Below the pieces are notes generated by a model. The model saw nothing but the letters and a program-made list of their open reading frames with translations, did no database searches and was not told the origin of the DNA. A stretch of 58,067 nt of DNA from Jaenimonas drosophilae (lineage: Eukaryota > Euglenozoa > Kinetoplastea > Trypanosomatida > Trypanosomatidae), in contig JASAON010001564.1 in NCBI GenBank assembly GCA_030849065.1, positions 1 through 58,067 of the forward strand. Direction: 5' to 3'. Shown here in pieces: positions 18,867 to 28,376 of the stretch (position 1 is the first letter of the stretch; each line of letters opens with the position of its first letter). Made by a program: the position numbers and the translations under genes.

Positions 18867-19853
18867 TCACGATGTACTGGGGTGTAGATGCAGCAGCGCC
18901 TCGTCAAAGGAAGCCAGGCACCTCTCTTCTAGCGTCGGGCCATTCTGATGAGCGTCAGAGCGTTGAAGATCATCACGGAACTGCGCCAAGTGGCTACGCT
19001 TCATGTGCATCACCTCTTGTGCCATACGTGGCTCATTGGTGGGCCGTTGATGGTCGGAGGATAGGAAGGCCGCCACACGCTGGCGCAGTAGCAGATCCAG
19101 CTGATGCACTCGTCCAGTGGTGTGCGCCGAGGTATTTTCCCCAGCTACCACAGACTGCCGTCGTCGCACTTCTTGGTCGCGGAGCCGATGTTGCAGTGCA
19201 GCATCCTTCATCACACGGAAAAAATCCAAAGTGGTTGTTGGCACATCTGCCGTCTTCACCTGCATCACGAGCTCCCACGGAGAGGTGGTACTCACACGAA
19301 CCCAGCATGCAGCATCGTCCACCTCCTTCACACCCTCTTTCCCAGCTCCACTCTCAAAGGTGGCAGCCATGGAGCGCACCACATCTTCTGGAACGTAGAC
19401 GAATGAGGCATCCTTGCCAACATCTTCGTTTCGTTGCTGCACACGCTCCACGCACGTTTCCACCGGGGCCACAAACCGCAGCTCCAACAAGGCGGGCCAC
19501 TCGCCGTACGCACGTCCAAGCTCCCCACACACACGCCAGTACCTCTCTCGCATGCTAGTGAGGGGCATGTTGTCCTCCACAAAGAGAAGCACATCACGTT
19601 GGCATGTATGAGCATCGGTGCACCTTCGTTGCATCAACCCCAATCGCAGATCTGCACACACCTCCTTCAGCAATGTGGCGGATGCCTGACGCCAGTCGTT
19701 GGGATCAAAGGCACGCCTGCACTTCACGTGGTCATCCAAACGAAGTGTGCGGAGCACGTGAAAGGGTGCGCTATGGACGAGCTCGTTGAGTTTGTGAAGG
19801 AAGGTGGATTTTCCGGAGCCAGGCAGACCCGTACACAGCACCAAGACCAGCAT
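18867..19853 (-). CDS. PSTK: L-seryl-tRNA(Sec) kinase (PSTK)
   Basis: 328 residues. PSTK phosphorylates Ser on tRNA(Sec), the step before SepSecS makes selenocysteyl-tRNA. The protein starts directly with a beta strand and Walker A (GLPGSGKST, residues 9-17). The RLDDH motif follows at about 38-42, then the family block LLFVEDNMPLTSMRERYW (about 89-106) and APVETCVERVQQRN (about 129-142), which align well with animal and archaeal PSTK. The C-terminal half is helical and rich in Arg and Gln. An open frame continues upstream to a TTG at 19955, but a pyrimidine tract and AG at 19906-19905 lie inside it, so the ATG at 19853 is preferred. A 12-codon upstream ORF lies between them. Presence of PSTK implies a Sec system, which many kinetoplastids have. 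Confidence 0.85.
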   Translation of the reverse strand: MLVLVLCTGLPGSGKSTFLHKLNELVHSAPFHVLRTLRLDDHVKCRRAFDPNDWRQASATLLKEVCADLRLGLMQRRCTDAHTCQRDVLLFVEDNMPLTSMRERYWRVCGELGRAYGEWPALLELRFVAPVETCVERVQQRNEDVGKDASFVYVPEDVVRSMAATFESGAGKEGVKEVDDAACWVRVSTTSPWELVMQVKTADVPTTTLDFFRVMKDAALQHRLRDQEVRRRQSVVAGENTSAHTTGRVHQLDLLLRQRVAAFLSSDHQRPTNEPRMAQEVMHMKRSHLAQFRDDLQRSDAHQNGPTLEERCLASFDEALLHLHPSTS

Positions 19854-19930
19854 CTCCTCAATCACAAGAGCAGCAGGAACCTGTTCCGCCTTGAATGCAT
19901 CGGCCTGCGAAGATATATGAAGAAGATGTG
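19854..19930 (-). promoter_or_regulatory. PSTK splice acceptor and 12-codon upstream ORF
   Basis: On the minus strand a TTC/CTT-rich tract ends in TCGCAG, with the AG at 19906-19905. The next ATG (19900) opens a frame that ends at TGA (19862) after 12 codons. The PSTK ATG follows eight bases later. If this acceptor is used, every PSTK mRNA would carry the upstream ORF. Confidence 0.5.
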
Positions 19931-20058
19931 AAGGTGAAGAAGACGCACTTCCCAAAGACGTATGCTGCCAAGGTCAGACAGGCCTCATGACAAGAGTGCG
20001 TGTTGTTGTTGTTGTTGTTGTTGTGTGTGATGTGCCTGTAGCACGAACCCCCCCCTCA

Positions 20059-23000
20059 TTAGAGGTGCTCTACGCGGTACCACTGTAGCGTTGAGCGGAG
20101 GTCTGCCGCCTGATTGCGCGTCATGCCCGCCTCGTCCACCTCCAAAATGTGCCGCTCCACGAGCTCAACCACATACAAGCGCAACTCCACGGAGAAGAGG
20201 TGTTGATGCACGAATAACTGGGAGATGATGGAGCCGCGTAACAGAGCGTTGTGCGGGGATGAGGAAGACGATGATGCATCCTCATTCACGTTCGATGGTC
20301 CTCCAAAGTTGGCCCACAATCCCTCGTTGTTATGGTGCTTCGCGTAGGGCAGTACCACCGTGGCACTACGCTGCATGAGTTGGCGCATCAGCTGCATCTG
20401 TGCTGGCTCCGGCGCACCACCCGGCGGCATCGCGCCAAGTAGGACCTCACGTGCCAAGCGATAGGCGCCCAAGTGGCCGTACTCCGCGGATGGCAGGAGG
20501 CCAATCGTGGCGGCTCCAGCAATGCGGAGGCACATGTTGGTGTAGGCCAGTGATCGCTGGCCATGCTCCAGCTGAACCCCACGCGGCTCCTTCACAATGC
20601 GCAGCATCGTGGAAATGGAGCGTTGTGCCAAGAGTGAGAAGACAACGTGGTAGGCCAAACCATGTTCCTCGTCAGCTGCACCGACCATGATGGCACGTCG
20701 CACCGATTGAAAGACGTGCCGCAGCTCCACCTCCATCTCCGCCACCTTGCAGAGGCCTGTTGGATTGATGGAGATGGTGTGTGGTGCCGCCATGGAATGT
20801 GCATGGGTGGTCATGAAGAGATAAAGCTGCTCCAGGTACTTATCCACGGGGGCACGTGGCACCGGATGAAGCACCACGATCGAGCAGAGCGACCACACGT
20901 GATGAAGGGTGGAGAGAAGGGCGAGGCTGCGTGTACGTGGTGGCTCCACGGTCAAGCGGCAGGCAAGGACGAGCATTCTGCGCGCCACATCGCGGGCAAC
21001 GTTGGAGCTGTTGAAGGATGGCTGCAGCACCTTGTAGTTGCGATGCACCACATCTATCACCATGCATCGATTCCGCCACGGCAGACGTGCCACGAGGCTC
21101 CGCTTCGAGCCCATCTTGATGCCCGCGGTCCAAGCGCGAATGAAGTCTGGCGCATGCGCCAACAAGCCGCTCGTCGTGGCACAGCTCATGAGCTGCATCA
21201 ACGAGGTGAGGTACTCATCTTGCTCGGATTCTAGAATACGTTCCACCGCATTCACCAACATCTGATCCATATTCCCCACAAGAGGCTGCCAGTACTCCGC
21301 CCCAGTCATGCCCAGCCGCGTACTCAGCATCAGCACCTCCAGCTCCATCACCAGGTCTGTACCGACGCGTGTGATGGAGAGGTCTCGGGAAAGGCTGCAT
21401 GAGCGACGCAGGCAGCCCGCCAGAAAGTGCGTGAGTGCGGTATTCATGCGCTCCATCTCCTCCTCATGCTGGGCGAAGGTGTTTTCGGGCCACAGGCCGT
21501 AGAGCTGGCGCAGGGAGAGGCAGAGGTGGTACCGCACAGAGGCGTTGAGGCCGCCATCTGGGCTACGATCCATGGCCATCCGCATAAGCTCCATCCACTG
21601 GATTATGAGAGTGCGGAGCTGTGCCGCTGCTGCGGCATCATTGAGTTCTTCCGCAATGAGGGCCGACCGCAACAACAAACGGGTGGAGCTCGCCACATCC
21701 ACGGCAGCAAAGACGGAGGCCACGCCCGCCTCCACCTCTGGCGTTCCATCCAACACCGCCGCCTTCGCCATAACCTCCACCGCACGCTCCAGAAGGGAGA
21801 GGACCTCTGCGGGGAAGGCCGAAAAGTTGTGGCGGCGAGCACCGACTGACTTCGTCTTGGCTGACCACAGAAACAAGCGCCGATTGAGGTCTTGGCGCAC
21901 ATCACGTGCGGCCAAGGCTGCATCGCTCTCCGAGGATGCAACAACATCATTGCCCACTGCACCACTCACGCCGGCAACATCCGCGGAGTGGGTTGATCCT
22001 GGTGGCTGACCCTCGGGGAATAAGAAGAGCTGCAGGCGCTCCATCTCCTCCAACTTCACCTCATCCGTGGCGGAGTACAGTCGCTGCAACACTTGGCAAA
22101 TGTTGTGGCGGCGCTTCGTATTGAGCTGATGCAGCACCGCCCACGGCTGACCTTGTGGGTCCAGCAGGAATGGCATCAGCGATCGCAGCCATCCAGTACC
22201 ACGTCGATCCTCACGTCGGCCCACTAAAAACATTTGCTGAATCATCATGTTCAGCAACGAGCCTCTCTCCGTGGCACTCAGACCATCGTAGGGCGTGCGA
22301 CCATGAAGTTGGTGCGCCGCCATCACCTTGTGCAGAATCTCCTGCCCACACTGGCTCAGCCGAGGATGCAGGCTGAGCACGGCACTCAGGAAAAACTCCC
22401 ACTCGGCGAAGCTGAGCGGGCGTGCCTCAACAATATCAGCGTGGCGATCGGAGAGGGTGAGAGAGGGAAGACGTGCGGCCAAGGCATCGCCCGCGGCCAA
22501 CTCTGAAGCTGAGAGCTCACCCGCCGCCATGCGTGGGCCGGTGGAGATCATGCGCCACAAAAAGTAGCGCGATGCGGCATTCATAAGCATGACGTACTCC
22601 ACCAAGGAGATGTGCATTGGTTGGGAGTTTGCTGTGAGCTCCGACAACATGGGGAGGTGCATGGGCGTTGATATTAGCAGTCGCAGATTATCCTCCGGAA
22701 AGCCTCCCTCCGCAGATGGAAGGAGAGTGGTGAGATGCACCAGAATCTGCAGCAGCGCCGCTTGATGATCGGCACGACCCACGTTGAGCTTGGAGGCAGT
22801 GGTAGCATACCGGGCCATGCGCACCTCCTCCGGCAGTACATCCACATCCGTAATGAGGGAACCTTCACCCCGCAACAGAATCCAGCACATCATGAGGAGC
22901 TCAACCGTTGTGTGCTTGGCGAGAGAATGGGTGAGGCGCTCCACCACTGTTTGAGACGCGGTGATGGCCTCCATAGACATGGCCGCTTCCGGGCTTCGCA

Positions 23001-23253
23001 CAAGAGTGAGGAGGAACTGCTCCGGCCGCATATTCTCCAGACCGGGGAGCGTTTGCATAATGTGGAGCACACCCACAAAGATGGTGTGTGCGTCGGGCAG
23101 CTTCGTCTCATGCGCCATGGGCCGTGACGTCCTTCGAAGAAGCACCGCGCATGATTTTTGCAGTGAGGTTGTCAGGGAGGGTGGTACGCCCACCCACCCA
23201 TCGTGCTCCACCTGCTGCACAAGCGCACGCACGTAGGTACCAAAGCGCGCCAT
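20059..23253 (-). CDS. Large helical protein, family not recognised
   Basis: 1064 residues, ATG start at 23253, TAG stop. Nearly all of it looks alpha-helical, rich in Leu, Ala, Met and Arg, in blocks of 35-45 residues suggestive of a helical-repeat solenoid. A Ser/Ala/Val-rich linker without structure lies near residues 410-440 (around GVSGAVGNDVVASSES), and a Ser run lies near residue 1000. There is no signal peptide, membrane segment or nucleotide-binding motif. The N terminus (MARFGTYVRALVQQ) is mildly amphipathic and could target mitochondria. Unusually, it is free of the AAC/TCA homopolymer tracts found in most neighbours. Kinetoplastid mitochondrial RNA-processing and ribosome-assembly factors have this appearance, but I claim no function. 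Confidence 0.8.
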   Translation of the reverse strand: MARFGTYVRALVQQVEHDGWVGVPPSLTTSLQKSCAVLLRRTSRPMAHETKLPDAHTIFVGVLHIMQTLPGLENMRPEQFLLTLVRSPEAAMSMEAITASQTVVERLTHSLAKHTTVELLMMCWILLRGEGSLITDVDVLPEEVRMARYATTASKLNVGRADHQAALLQILVHLTTLLPSAEGGFPEDNLRLLISTPMHLPMLSELTANSQPMHISLVEYVMLMNAASRYFLWRMISTGPRMAAGELSASELAAGDALAARLPSLTLSDRHADIVEARPLSFAEWEFFLSAVLSLHPRLSQCGQEILHKVMAAHQLHGRTPYDGLSATERGSLLNMMIQQMFLVGRREDRRGTGWLRSLMPFLLDPQGQPWAVLHQLNTKRRHNICQVLQRLYSATDEVKLEEMERLQLFLFPEGQPPGSTHSADVAGVSGAVGNDVVASSESDAALAARDVRQDLNRRLFLWSAKTKSVGARRHNFSAFPAEVLSLLERAVEVMAKAAVLDGTPEVEAGVASVFAAVDVASSTRLLLRSALIAEELNDAAAAAQLRTLIIQWMELMRMAMDRSPDGGLNASVRYHLCLSLRQLYGLWPENTFAQHEEEMERMNTALTHFLAGCLRRSCSLSRDLSITRVGTDLVMELEVLMLSTRLGMTGAEYWQPLVGNMDQMLVNAVERILESEQDEYLTSLMQLMSCATTSGLLAHAPDFIRAWTAGIKMGSKRSLVARLPWRNRCMVIDVVHRNYKVLQPSFNSSNVARDVARRMLVLACRLTVEPPRTRSLALLSTLHHVWSLCSIVVLHPVPRAPVDKYLEQLYLFMTTHAHSMAAPHTISINPTGLCKVAEMEVELRHVFQSVRRAIMVGAADEEHGLAYHVVFSLLAQRSISTMLRIVKEPRGVQLEHGQRSLAYTNMCLRIAGAATIGLLPSAEYGHLGAYRLAREVLLGAMPPGGAPEPAQMQLMRQLMQRSATVVLPYAKHHNNEGLWANFGGPSNVNEDASSSSSSPHNALLRGSIISQLFVHQHLFSVELRLYVVELVERHILEVDEAGMTRNQAADLRSTLQWYRVEHL

Positions 23254-23593
23254 ACAACCTTGTTGCAGGATGACGTGTACTGTGTGTATGCTAGACGCCT
23301 ACCACAACTATCAATACGAACAAGGAAGAAGAAGAAGATATGAAAGTACTTCACAGCAAAAAAAAAGGCACACATGCTGTGGAGTAGTGTGTTGGTACAT
23401 CTCGGGAAGAAGCTGAAACAATGTGTTGGGTGGTGCCCCAACCATAATAATGACGTGAATAAGGCTGAAATAGAAAGGTCTCATCACATGCAGTCTGTGT
23501 GGATGTTGATGCACCTACATACCTCTTTCATATGCGTGACTTTGCGTGTGCGTACGTAAGTGTGTGGGCACAACACACCAAGAAGGAATATCC
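23254..23593. other. Spacer between DnaJ gene and large helical gene
   Basis: Contains an A run near 23360 and an AAG-rich stretch (23323-23335), the pyrimidine tract on the sense strand. Nothing else is seen. Confidence 0.6.
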
Positions 23594-24661
23594 TTAGAAG
23601 GTGCACTTCTCAATGAGCTTCTTCGTCTCCTCCGTCAAGCTGTCTGGCATGCGAATCTTCACGACCACGTACAAGTCACCGCGCTTGCCTCCAGCCTTGC
23701 GGTCTGGCATGCCGTACTCCTTCACGCGCAACTTGCGGCCATCGTGGGAGATGCCCTTGAGCGGCAGGGTGAGGGGCTTGCCATCGATGCTCTTCACGGA
23801 GATCTCACCACCAAGAAGGGCCGTCTTGAGGTTGATCAGCACCGTCGTCTGAAGGTCTGCGCCGTTGTTGGCCGCACTGCATCCGTCTCCGGGCACTGCA
23901 CGCTCAAACTGTGTGTGTGGCTTTTCATCCAAGATAAACACCATATCCGCGAGTACGTTGGGTGGGTAGCCCTCCACCATCCCACCCTCACGTTCGAAGC
24001 GCACCTTCGTGCCCTTCTTGTACCCAGGCAGCACCTTCACCTCAAAGGTCTTCTTATCCACGCCCGATGGCATCTGACGAGAAACGTTAAACTTCTTTGT
24101 GCAGCCAGCAAAGAGCTCCTCCATGGTGCAGGCAAAGGTGTACTCCACAGGCGGCACCTCACTCGCGGGAGATGATTGCGGCGTGCCCATCCCCGTCGCA
24201 AAGCCAAACGGGCCACCAAAACCGCGGAAAACACGGTGGAGGCCCGGACCGCCCCCGCCGAAGCCCTCACCACCCGCGAACGGATCACTCGAACCGAAAA
24301 ACTGCTGAAACACATTGAAGGCATCGCCATCCGAGAAGTTGTAGTGATGGCTACCACCACCACCACCACCTCCTCCGCGGAAGAACTGTGCGCCGGATGG
24401 GCCACCCGCACTTGCACCACTTTCCGGCACACCGCCCTTGAGCCCCTCCTCACCGTACACATCGTAGATCTTCTTCTTCTCCTCATCACTGAGGACGTCA
24501 TAGGCCTCACTCACTTCCTTGAAGTTGCGCTCGGCCTCTGCACGGTTGTCGGGGTTCTTGTCGGGGTGGTACTTCAGTGCCAGTTGGTGGTAGGCCTTCT
24601 TGATCTCGTTGGAGGTGGCATTGCGGGACACCCCCAACACCTTGTAGTAGTCAATGCCCAT
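23594..24661 (-). CDS. Type II (class B) DnaJ/Hsp40 co-chaperone
   Basis: 355 residues, ATG start. The J domain spans residues 1-70, with the HPD motif at His32-Pro33-Asp34 that stimulates Hsp70 ATPase. A Gly/Phe-rich region with a poly-Gly run (about 98-104) follows up to about residue 165. Two beta-sandwich substrate-binding domains then run to the end, with the typical [15 protein letters not shown] segment. There is no CxxCxGxG zinc-finger repeat, so it belongs with DNAJB1/Sis1 rather than class A. No N-terminal presequence and no C-terminal CaaX box are seen, so a cytosolic location is likely. Length and domain order match the family. Confidence 0.93.
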   Translation of the reverse strand: MGIDYYKVLGVSRNATSNEIKKAYHQLALKYHPDKNPDNRAEAERNFKEVSEAYDVLSDEEKKKIYDVYGEEGLKGGVPESGASAGGPSGAQFFRGGGGGGGGSHHYNFSDGDAFNVFQQFFGSSDPFAGGEGFGGGGPGLHRVFRGFGGPFGFATGMGTPQSSPASEVPPVEYTFACTMEELFAGCTKKFNVSRQMPSGVDKKTFEVKVLPGYKKGTKVRFEREGGMVEGYPPNVLADMVFILDEKPHTQFERAVPGDGCSAANNGADLQTTVLINLKTALLGGEISVKSIDGKPLTLPLKGISHDGRKLRVKEYGMPDRKAGGKRGDLYVVVKIRMPDSLTEETKKLIEKCTF

Positions 24662-25331
24662 GAAGTATCTCTGCCGTGTTGTGTTTGTTGGATAGGATCA
24701 CAACCAGGGTGAGGACCGAGTGCAATGTGTGTTTTGTGTATGTAGTGTATGTATAGAGCTAGTATGAATGTGGTGGGAGCACACAGCTAGTAGAGAGTAT
24801 GGGTCCTAACACAGAGGTATGAAGGTGTAGAACCGAGCTTTTGTGGGGGTGCAGAATATGTGTGATGTGAGTTGTGTTCTGTGGTAAAAAAAAAAGACAA
24901 GAGACGTGAATGAGAGATGGTTAGGCAGTGAGTCGTGGAGCTCTTCTTCATGTATACTTCATCATCATTGTGGTCCCTCCACCACCACCTCACAATGATG
25001 ATGATGATGAGAGGGCATGACCAACCATGCATGTATCATTTAAGTGTGTTGGTGTACAATGAACGTGATGATGATGATGAGCCCATCTGGTCTTCCGAGA
25101 AAATCGACGTAGCAGTGAATGTGTGCGTGTGCAGGAACAGGAGAGCGAGAGAGGGGCACATCCGTGGATATCTAGCGGAGTGGGAGAATTGGGGGTACGG
25201 AACCGTCAGTTTCGTGTGCTGCCAGGAAGGTCCACGAGAAGAACACATACATGCCTACGTACGCATAGTGTTGGCCACCCTGTGTGTGTAGGTGTGTGTA
25301 GAAGTGTATGTGGAGTGAGTAGTACATGGAT
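24662..25331. other. Spacer between ARMC1-like gene and DnaJ gene
   Basis: Holds an A run near 24885, (ATC)n-class microsatellites near 24960 and 24996-25010, and GT-rich sequence. No coding frame has support. Confidence 0.6.
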
Positions 25332-26456
25332 CTACCACCAATTGGAGAACTTCTTGGCCAGACGTTCCGCGCTCAGATTGCGATCGCTGTCTCGCGCCTT
25401 CTGGCGTTGGACCCGGGCACTGAGTGTATTCTCCCCACCTGAGTATACCATCACCGCGCTACACAAGCTTGAGGCAAAGCTCTTCACGCTCTGCACGTAG
25501 GATGGCCGATTGGCCTTGGCCTCTTCGTCATAGTAGCTGTGACCCTCACCGGCCCCACCAGCGAAGGACTGGTTGAGGTCCATGCGCTCATAGCTAAGAA
25601 TGGTGGACGGGAATCCAGCGTTGCTCAATGCGCGCTGCAGTGGCACCAACGCTTCTGGCGTAAGAAAGACGCGCACCTGGTGATCCATGGAGGCAATGGT
25701 GTAGCTGATGAGGCCCTTGGCGGATTGCAACACATCTTCCAGGTCGGTGGTGTCTGTGAAGGGACTCAACGAAGGCAGCTCGAGGGTCACGGAGTGTGGG
25801 CCACTTCGACCCACTCCATGAACCACGCTGGGTGCAGCAGATGATGTGTGATTGGCGGAGGTGCTCGCGTGTTGGGCCGTGGCGGGTCGGCGGCTGGCGG
25901 AGAACGTGCTGCGTTGATTGGCACTGATTCCTGTGCCTGTTGAAATAACTGAGCGGCGATCTGCATCGCTCACCGTCTCGTACTCCTCGGGCAATCTGCT
26001 TGTTTTGGTGGTTAAGTCGCCGCTCACATCCATCGTTGAGTGTACCGATGAGTGTGATGGGTCGCGGGTGGATGGACGGCCACCTTCCGAGGCACGTCGC
26101 AACACCTCCGCCTTGCGTGGGTCCTCCTCGACGAAGCCCTCACTTAACGCATCCATGGTGAGGCTGGAGAGCTCGTAGAGCTCCGGATCATCGTACTGGG
26201 CATCCTTGTAGATGCCAAAGATGATGTGGATGAGGGCCGTATCACCGCCGAGGAGGTCTACGTTGTCGGGGTGCTCTGCGAGCAGGTGCACGGCATCCAG
26301 GGCGAGCTTGCGCAGCTCACGATTCATGCTCCCCATGAAGCGCTTCAAGGTGGACAGGGTGTTGCTTCGTCGAGCAAGATTTGGTCGGGTGTCGTAGACT
26401 TGCGACATGGTGTGGCAGCGCTTCGCCAAGGCCAGCTCGGAGCTGAGCGTGGCCAT
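25332..26456 (-). CDS. ARMC1-like armadillo-repeat protein
   Basis: 374 residues from the ATG at 26456; the open frame reaches a GTG at 26537. The first 115 residues form an armadillo-like helical region (SNTLSTLKRFMGSMNRELRK, then LALDAVHLLAEHPDNVDLL). A Ser/Thr-rich disordered linker spans about 130-230. A small alpha/beta domain at about 232-310 (HSVTLELPSLSPFTD... VRVFLTPEALVPLQRAL... SYERMD) resembles the heavy-metal-associated-like fold of ARMC1. ARMC1 in animals is a cytosolic and mitochondrial outer-membrane factor affecting mitochondrial distribution. The assignment rests on domain order and recognisable motifs, and the role in this organism is unknown. Confidence 0.65.
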   Translation of the reverse strand: MATLSSELALAKRCHTMSQVYDTRPNLARRSNTLSTLKRFMGSMNRELRKLALDAVHLLAEHPDNVDLLGGDTALIHIIFGIYKDAQYDDPELYELSSLTMDALSEGFVEEDPRKAEVLRRASEGGRPSTRDPSHSSVHSTMDVSGDLTTKTSRLPEEYETVSDADRRSVISTGTGISANQRSTFSASRRPATAQHASTSANHTSSAAPSVVHGVGRSGPHSVTLELPSLSPFTDTTDLEDVLQSAKGLISYTIASMDHQVRVFLTPEALVPLQRALSNAGFPSTILSYERMDLNQSFAGGAGEGHSYYDEEAKANRPSYVQSVKSFASSLCSAVMVYSGGENTLSARVQRQKARDSDRNLSAERLAKKFSNWW

Positions 26457-26737
26457 CTGCTCAAGGTGATGGTGTAGGCGTGGGTGTAGGAGGATGAAGA
26501 TATAAGAGAGCGGATGACGAGGATCACGCTGCTCCACCTACTTTGTGAGTGTTTGTACAAATAATAAAAAAGGGAAAACCGACGAAGGTGGAGGTTGTTG
26601 TCACCAAAGGGTGTATCTTACACGTCCACGTACACGTACCAAGAGTACGAAGATATCTTCGTAAAGTTTTACACGAATGTAGTTAGAGTGGTGCATGTAG
26701 TGGCACACCTACACACACAACATCAATGTGGGCACGA

Positions 26738-27473
26738 CTAGCGCACACTTTGGAGCTTCACAAGATCTGCAGTGACGTGGTCGTAGGGGGCGAGGCGGTC
26801 GGAGGAGATGTCAGCATCCTCGCCACCATCCACAAGAACTCCACGGCTACTGGCGTCACACGCCCATCGCAACGCATCGGCCAACAAGGGTTGTGGCAGC
26901 TCCATTTGCTCGCACACCTGCGTTATTTGCACGAGTTGGTGAGGTAAGGCCTCCAACGCTGCCTTTTTCTGCGACACCAATGACGAATCTTCTCTGTACG
27001 CCTCTGATCTTGGCGTGATGGGGAGGAGGGCGAGGGCGTTGACGAGGATGATGGCCGCCACCAGATCCACGATATCCTCTCGACGGTGTGCAGAAAGCGC
27101 AAGGGCTGTCATGGCCTCCACCAAGAGCGGCATGGGCATATCCAGATCTCCGTGAATGTTCTGGACGACGGGCATCAAAATCGCATGAATCTCCTCGGGT
27201 GTGTGAGGGGAAGTCTGCCGCACCACCCCACGCCGCACGAGCACACCCATTCCACGGCGGAGTTGGTGCGAGGACGTTTCCTTACTCCACATGCGCTCAC
27301 GCATTGCGCGCACCACCTGCTTCATGGCGTGGTGCTGCCACAGACGGAAGCGATGAAGGGCCACAATGATCTTCAGTAGCTCCTCTTCGCGGTAGTGGCG
27401 AAGCGCTGCGTACAGTACACCAACCCGCGGTGTTTCGGCAGTAGAATGGGTCTTTGGTGCTGATGACGCTGAC

Positions 27474-27519
<46 letters not shown>

Positions 27520-28210
27520 GTGCAACAATGACCTGCAACGTACTTTCAACAGTGATGCCCACCTCCGACAAGGACCACAGCAAATCCGGCAGGCACGCAT
27601 AATCCTCTTGCGACGCGGCACCATGCTTCTGCATCTCCACCACGCGTTGATGCACCTCACTCATCAAACTCAGAAGCAGGGCTCCATCATCATGGCCCAC
27701 AGCTGCGTAGAGCTGAAGAAGCAGGACGAGCTGCGCAAGGTGGAAATGTGCATGTTGCTGGTTGCGCGCGCAAAAGGCGGCTGGGTCGTCGAGCTCATCC
27801 TCGGGAATCACCCGCAACGATGACGATGATGATGATGTGCGTGTTGGCCCACGGAGGTGCGGCAGTGGAGGTGGCAGGCGATGATTCAGCTGACTGAGTA
27901 CGTCTGCGCGAGCACAGAACTGTGCTCGAAGGAGTGGCGGAGAATCCTGCGGGAGGTTTTGATGGGTGCAGGACTGAATGGTGGCGTAGAGAAGCCCGGC
28001 GTGTTGCATGAGGGCGGCATCACGTCCATCGAGTGGGGGTGATGGAGCGGCAGCCATGCGAGGAGGTGCCATCTTGGCCACCAACTTGGGTGAAGTAGGA
28101 CGTTTGGGGGCAGTATTCTGCGGCACAAGACGTTGAGGAGTGCGACGTGGACGGTGTGTCTTGTGAAAGTACTTTGGCGTCCATCGCCATATTGCGGTGA
28201 GAGCTAACAT
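26738..28210 (-). CDS. Mitochondrial-type helical protein with poly-Ser tract, family not recognised
   Basis: 490 residues, ATG start. The first 50 residues are rich in Arg, Lys and Pro with no acidic residue (MLALTAIWRWTPKYFHKTHR), as in a mitochondrial presequence. Helical segments occupy about 60-220 and 250-470. They are separated by a run of 15 Ser encoded by uninterrupted TCA repeats (plus-strand GAT, 27474-27516). The C terminus is acidic and then ends LVKLQSVR. No catalytic motif is seen. The overall pattern, with spaced Leu/Ala helices such as LVEAMTALALSAHRREDIV, resembles helical-repeat organellar RNA-binding proteins, which is inference only. Confidence 0.75.
27474..27516 (-). repeat. 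In-frame (TCA)n microsatellite encoding poly-Ser
   Basis: Fourteen perfect GAT units on the plus strand read as Ser codons on the coding strand. The run interrupts an otherwise conserved-looking helical protein and is likely length-polymorphic. Confidence 0.9.
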
Positions 28211-28376
28211 GGCTGCTCAACGAAAAACGCTGCGAAGAGAGGGAATGAAAGAAGAGGAAAATAGGCACATGTTGGCATGGTACATCATCTCAACAATCAT
28301 CATCATCATCATCATATTCCGTGTGAAAAATAGAGGGAAGGACCCTCCAACATTCTTGGTTCTTAGGTTAGTGGCA

